From Arthrobacter sp. MMS18-M83 (GTDB lineage Bacteria; Actinomycetota; Actinomycetes; Actinomycetales; Micrococcaceae), in NCBI RefSeq assembly GCF_026683955.1, contig NZ_CP113343.1:558001-622000 (forward strand): DNA of 64,000 bases, written 5' to 3'. The stretch's first letter is position 1. Every line of letters begins with the position of its first letter. The notes below the pieces were generated by a model that had not been told where the DNA came from, made no database searches, and saw only the letters and a list, made by a program, of their open reading frames with translations. The translations under genes and the position numbers were made by a program. Below, one piece after another: positions 63,537 through 64,000 of this stretch.

Positions 63537-64000
63537 ATGTTCTGGACCTCATATTTTCTGGCGGTCCTTGCTTTGGTGCTGGCGTGGCCGGTTCCGGTTC
63601 TCTTGTCGCGCGCCGAGTGGCCGGCGCGCGCGCCTTTCATGGCCATGGTCCTCTGGCAGGCAATCGCACTTGCCGGTGGCCTCTCCATGATCGGGGCCAT
63701 GCTCGTCTACGGACTTGAGCCCATCGGCGACAACCTCATTGCCGGGCTGCGTTCGTTGACCGGCATGGTGCTTCACAACGAGCCCACTACGGCGCTGGGC
63801 TTCTGGCATTTGTTCGCGCTGTCCGCAGCGGCGCTGCTGAGCGCCCATCTGGTGTTTACCTTGCTGCTGACCTACGTCAAGATTGAGCGGCAGCGGCGGC
63901 GGCACCGTGAACTCCTCGCGCTTCTGGCCTCACCCTCCGACGACGGTCCGGGCACCGTGGTCATCAACCATGACTCACCCGTTGCCTACTGCCTTCCCGG
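63537..64000 (+). CDS. M56-family (BlaR1-like) membrane metallopeptidase, 3' part beyond window
   Basis: The first 154 codons are present. It starts MFWTSYFLAVLALVLAWP and has three hydrophobic segments (about 1-23, 33-62 and 82-113), then a basic cytoplasmic stretch KIERQRRRHRELLALLA leading into NHDSPVAYCLPG, the start of the M56 protease domain. The HExxH zinc site would lie beyond the window edge. The gene is 6 nt after the BlaI-type gene. In BlaR1 this domain, when activated, leads to cleavage of the partner repressor; no penicillin-binding sensor domain is visible in the part shown. Confidence 0.88.
   Translation, partial: MFWTSYFLAVLALVLAWPVPVLLSRAEWPARAPFMAMVLWQAIALAGGLSMIGAMLVYGLEPIGDNLIAGLRSLTGMVLHNEPTTALGFWHLFALSAAALLSAHLVFTLLLTYVKIERQRRRHRELLALLASPSDDGPGTVVINHDSPVAYCLP

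Overview
The window is chromosomal DNA from a high-GC Gram-positive bacterium, most likely an Arthrobacter-type member of the Micrococcaceae. The signs are strong G/C third-position bias, frequent GTG and TTG starts, and actinobacterial marker families: SepH, DUF3000, DUF3093, DUF3159, DUF3710, DUF4193 and a fused CydDC. It holds mostly core genes packed into tight operons whose genes often overlap by ATGA or TGATG. I saw no prophage, insertion sequence or CRISPR array.

Layout. 1-3910: an FMN-riboswitch riboflavin operon on the minus strand (ribM, ribD, ribE, ribB, ribA), with ribA cut by the window edge and ribB frameshifted. 3992-7779: minus-strand def-fmt-rsmB-rpe. 7831-10009: a PD-(D/E)XK-like protein and a membrane diguanylate cyclase, divergently transcribed. 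10103-11272: tRNA-Val(CAC) on the minus strand, then a plus-strand cluster Gly-Cys-Val-Gly-Val-Gly built by a recent duplication. 11426-13156: a frameshifted amino-acid permease and a decayed small gene. 13322-18978: zapE, sseA, sufE, a YbaK-type deacylase, a membrane-anchored hydrolase, a conserved hypothetical and msrB. 19167-22386: a DUF6421-SDR-threonine aldolase operon, with the SDR frameshifted. 22448-28353: DUF3000, RNase D, and the fadA-fadB beta-oxidation operon behind a repeat-rich spacer. 28354-31296: nucleoside hydrolase, aldo/keto reductase, a small helix-hairpin-helix protein and a hypothetical. 31418-44753: dxs, acnA, a TrmA/RlmD-type methyltransferase, an APC permease, a TrkA pair, DUF3159, an OB-fold protein, DUF3710, dut, DUF3093 and DUF4193. 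This gene order resembles the dxs1-dut region of mycobacteria. 45038-56701: sepH, tdk, a phosphodiesterase-type protein, DUF5998, a GNAT/acyl-CoA synthetase fusion, parC, VOC, DinB and a nitronate monooxygenase. 56712-64000: cydA-cydB-cydDC facing a BlaI-type repressor and an M56 (BlaR1-like) membrane peptidase that runs off the right edge.

The most interesting signal is in the cydA/blaI divergent spacer. Three copies of TTCTAC-N5-GTAGAA lie there, resembling BlaI/MecI operators. This suggests that a beta-lactamase-type sensor/repressor pair controls the cytochrome bd oxidase and its assembly exporter. Other leads are a DtxR-like iron box upstream of aconitase, a TTAC-N6-GTAA palindrome on the fadAB promoter, a five-copy intergenic repeat, a 206-bp tRNA tandem duplication, and tandem decamers upstream of sepH. 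Three conserved genes (ribB, an APC permease and an SDR) each carry a single frameshift. Sequencing or assembly error should be excluded before they are called true pseudogenes.
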